A DNA stretch of 6,460 nt, from the NCBI GenBank assembly GCA_000715605.1, contig KL568609.1, positions 13,078 through 19,537 of the forward strand, written 5' to 3'. Positions 5,602 through 6,460 of the stretch are shown here, in pieces; position 1 is the stretch's first letter; each line of letters opens with the position of its first letter. Position numbers and translations under genes: made by a program. A model generated the notes under the pieces. That model made no database searches, was not told the DNA's origin, and was given only the letters and a program-made list of their open reading frames with translations. Source of the DNA: Streptomyces speibonae. Its GTDB lineage: Bacteria > Actinomycetota > Actinomycetes > Streptomycetales > Streptomycetaceae.

Positions 5602-6445
5602 ATGAGTGCCCCTACCCCGGCCCCCGGTGACGACAGGCCCCGCGAGGGGTACTACCCGGACCCGTCCATTCCCGGATATGTCCGGTACTGGAACGGCGCC
5701 TCGTGGGTTCCGGGCACGAGCCGTCCGGCTCCGAAGGACGGGGAGTCGCTCGCTCCGCCGCCCGGTGCGGGACCCGCGCGGCCCTCCGTCGAGGAGACCG
5801 GCCCGCACTTCTTCGACGAGGACCCGGTGGACGAACCCGGGCCGGCCGCACCGGCGCAGGCGCCGTCCCAGGCGTCCGCCCCCTCCCCGGCTCCCGCGCC
5901 CTCCCCGGCCGAGGCCCAGCACGGCAGCCGGCCCGAACCCGCCTCGGCCTGGGGCGCCGACCGCTCCCGTCAGTCCGGCTTCGGCGGCGACCAGGACCGC
6001 AAGGTGTCCTGGGGCGCCGACCCGAGGGTGCCGCACACGCCCGCGGGAGCCGCGCCCCGGACCCCGGCCGCCGCGGCAGACTCCGGCACCCCCGACCCGG
6101 CGGCCGCCCCCGACGGCACCTTCGTCTTCCGCAGGCCCACGGGCACGCCCGGTCCGGCGGCCGACGCCGGTGGCGGGGACGAGGGCACGATGACCTTCCG
6201 CGCCGTCAGCCGCGAGGGACAGCAGGACGCGGGTGGCCGGAGTCCGGCCGGGCAGGGAGGTTCCGCCGCGGGACGGCCCGGGTTCGGGGCCGGGAAGGCC
6301 GCCGCCGCACGGGCCGCCGCGGCCTCCGCCCCGGCGGCCCCGGCGGCCCCGTCCGGACCTCAGCAGGCCCCCGCTCCGGCCGTGCCGCCGCAGACCCCCG
6401 CCCCGGCCCGGCCCGCAGCCGCCACGCCTGCCGCTCCTGCCGCCT
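5602..6445 (+). CDS. DUF2510 protein with long Ala/Pro-rich linker, C-terminus missing (partial)
   Basis: From the ATG at 5602 the frame is open to the edge, about 281 residues of genomic sequence. Residues 16-38 (GYYPDPSIPGYVRYWNGASWVPG) form a DUF2510 module, a short Trp/Tyr-rich domain at the N-terminus of many actinobacterial proteins. The remainder is low-complexity Ala/Pro/Gly sequence, presumably disordered, with short ordered-looking islands: ETGPHFFDEDP, two WGAD motifs 20 residues apart, DGTFVFRRP and EGTMTFRAVSREG. In streptomycetes such N-terminal regions often precede a multi-pass RDD-family membrane domain. That would make this an integral membrane protein with a cytosolic N-terminus, but this is inference because no membrane segment lies within the window. 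The frame nominally continues through 6446-6460, but those bases are adapter and the residues they would add (SVSYT) are not real. Function is unknown. Confidence 0.8.
5948..6022 (+). repeat. Direct repeat of a WGAD-coding 15-mer in the DUF2510 linker
   Basis: CCTGGGGCGCCGACC occurs at 5948-5962 and 6008-6022, exactly 60 bases apart and in the same frame. Each copy encodes WGAD preceded by a small residue. The flanking residues differ, so it could be a conserved short linear motif or a small old duplication. Confidence 0.7.
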
Positions 6446-6460
6446 CTGTCTCTTATACAC
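6446..6460. other. Nextera/Tn5 mosaic-end adapter remnant at the contig end
   Basis: The last 15 bases, CTGTCTCTTATACAC, match the start of the 19-base Tn5 mosaic end used in Nextera libraries. The composition drops abruptly from the surrounding GC-rich sequence. This is untrimmed library adapter, so the genomic sequence stops at about 6445, give or take a base or two of chance match. Confidence 0.95.

Noticed and set aside
4858..6036. 392-codon - strand ORF spanning the oxidase 3' end and the DUF2510 gene
   Set aside because: It crosses a gap between two genes that are clear on the other strand, and it shows no motifs.
6206..6460. Minus-strand ORF entering from the right edge and beginning YKRQ
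   Set aside because: Its first residues are encoded by the Nextera adapter, and the rest is the antisense of the DUF2510 coding region.

Overview
The window is very GC-rich, with coding regions dominated by G/C third positions. Protein families such as a secreted tandem chymotrypsin-fold protease, a DUF2510 protein with a long Ala/Pro linker and a membrane-anchored TPR protein all point to a Streptomyces or closely related actinomycete. The last 15 bases match the start of the Nextera/Tn5 mosaic-end adapter. The right edge is therefore almost certainly a draft-contig end with untrimmed adapter, not genomic sequence.

Left part (1-915): a decayed region on the + strand. It holds the C-terminal tail of a short-chain dehydrogenase/reductase-like protein cut by the window edge. 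This runs into a remnant of a two-component sensor histidine kinase. The remnant keeps the end of HAMP, the phospho-acceptor H-box, the N-box and the G1 box. It lacks the sensor and membrane segments and everything after G1, and it carries a clear one-base frameshift near 515. The roughly 110 bases after it hold nothing I recognise.

Middle (916-3953): two genes on the - strand. The upstream one (2559-3953) encodes a single-pass membrane protein with an extracytoplasmic TPR solenoid. The downstream one (916-2454) encodes a secreted protease with two complete chymotrypsin-fold domains of different types in one chain. The 104-base gap between them could hold a promoter or be read through.

Right part (3954-6460): a 124-base divergent intergenic region, crowded with short perfect inverted repeats, separates the TPR gene from a + strand GlcD/D-lactate-dehydrogenase-like FAD oxidoreductase (4078-5487). 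After a 114-base gap comes a DUF2510 protein (5602 to the edge), truncated within its disordered linker.

The intact genes do not form a recognisable pathway. The clearest shared regulation would be at the divergent TPR/oxidase promoter region. I found no RNA genes, CRISPR array, insertion sequence or attachment site, and no convincing new multi-gene system. The strongest leads are the two-domain protease with an unusual first active site, the palindrome cluster at 3971-4079, and the decayed kinase locus.
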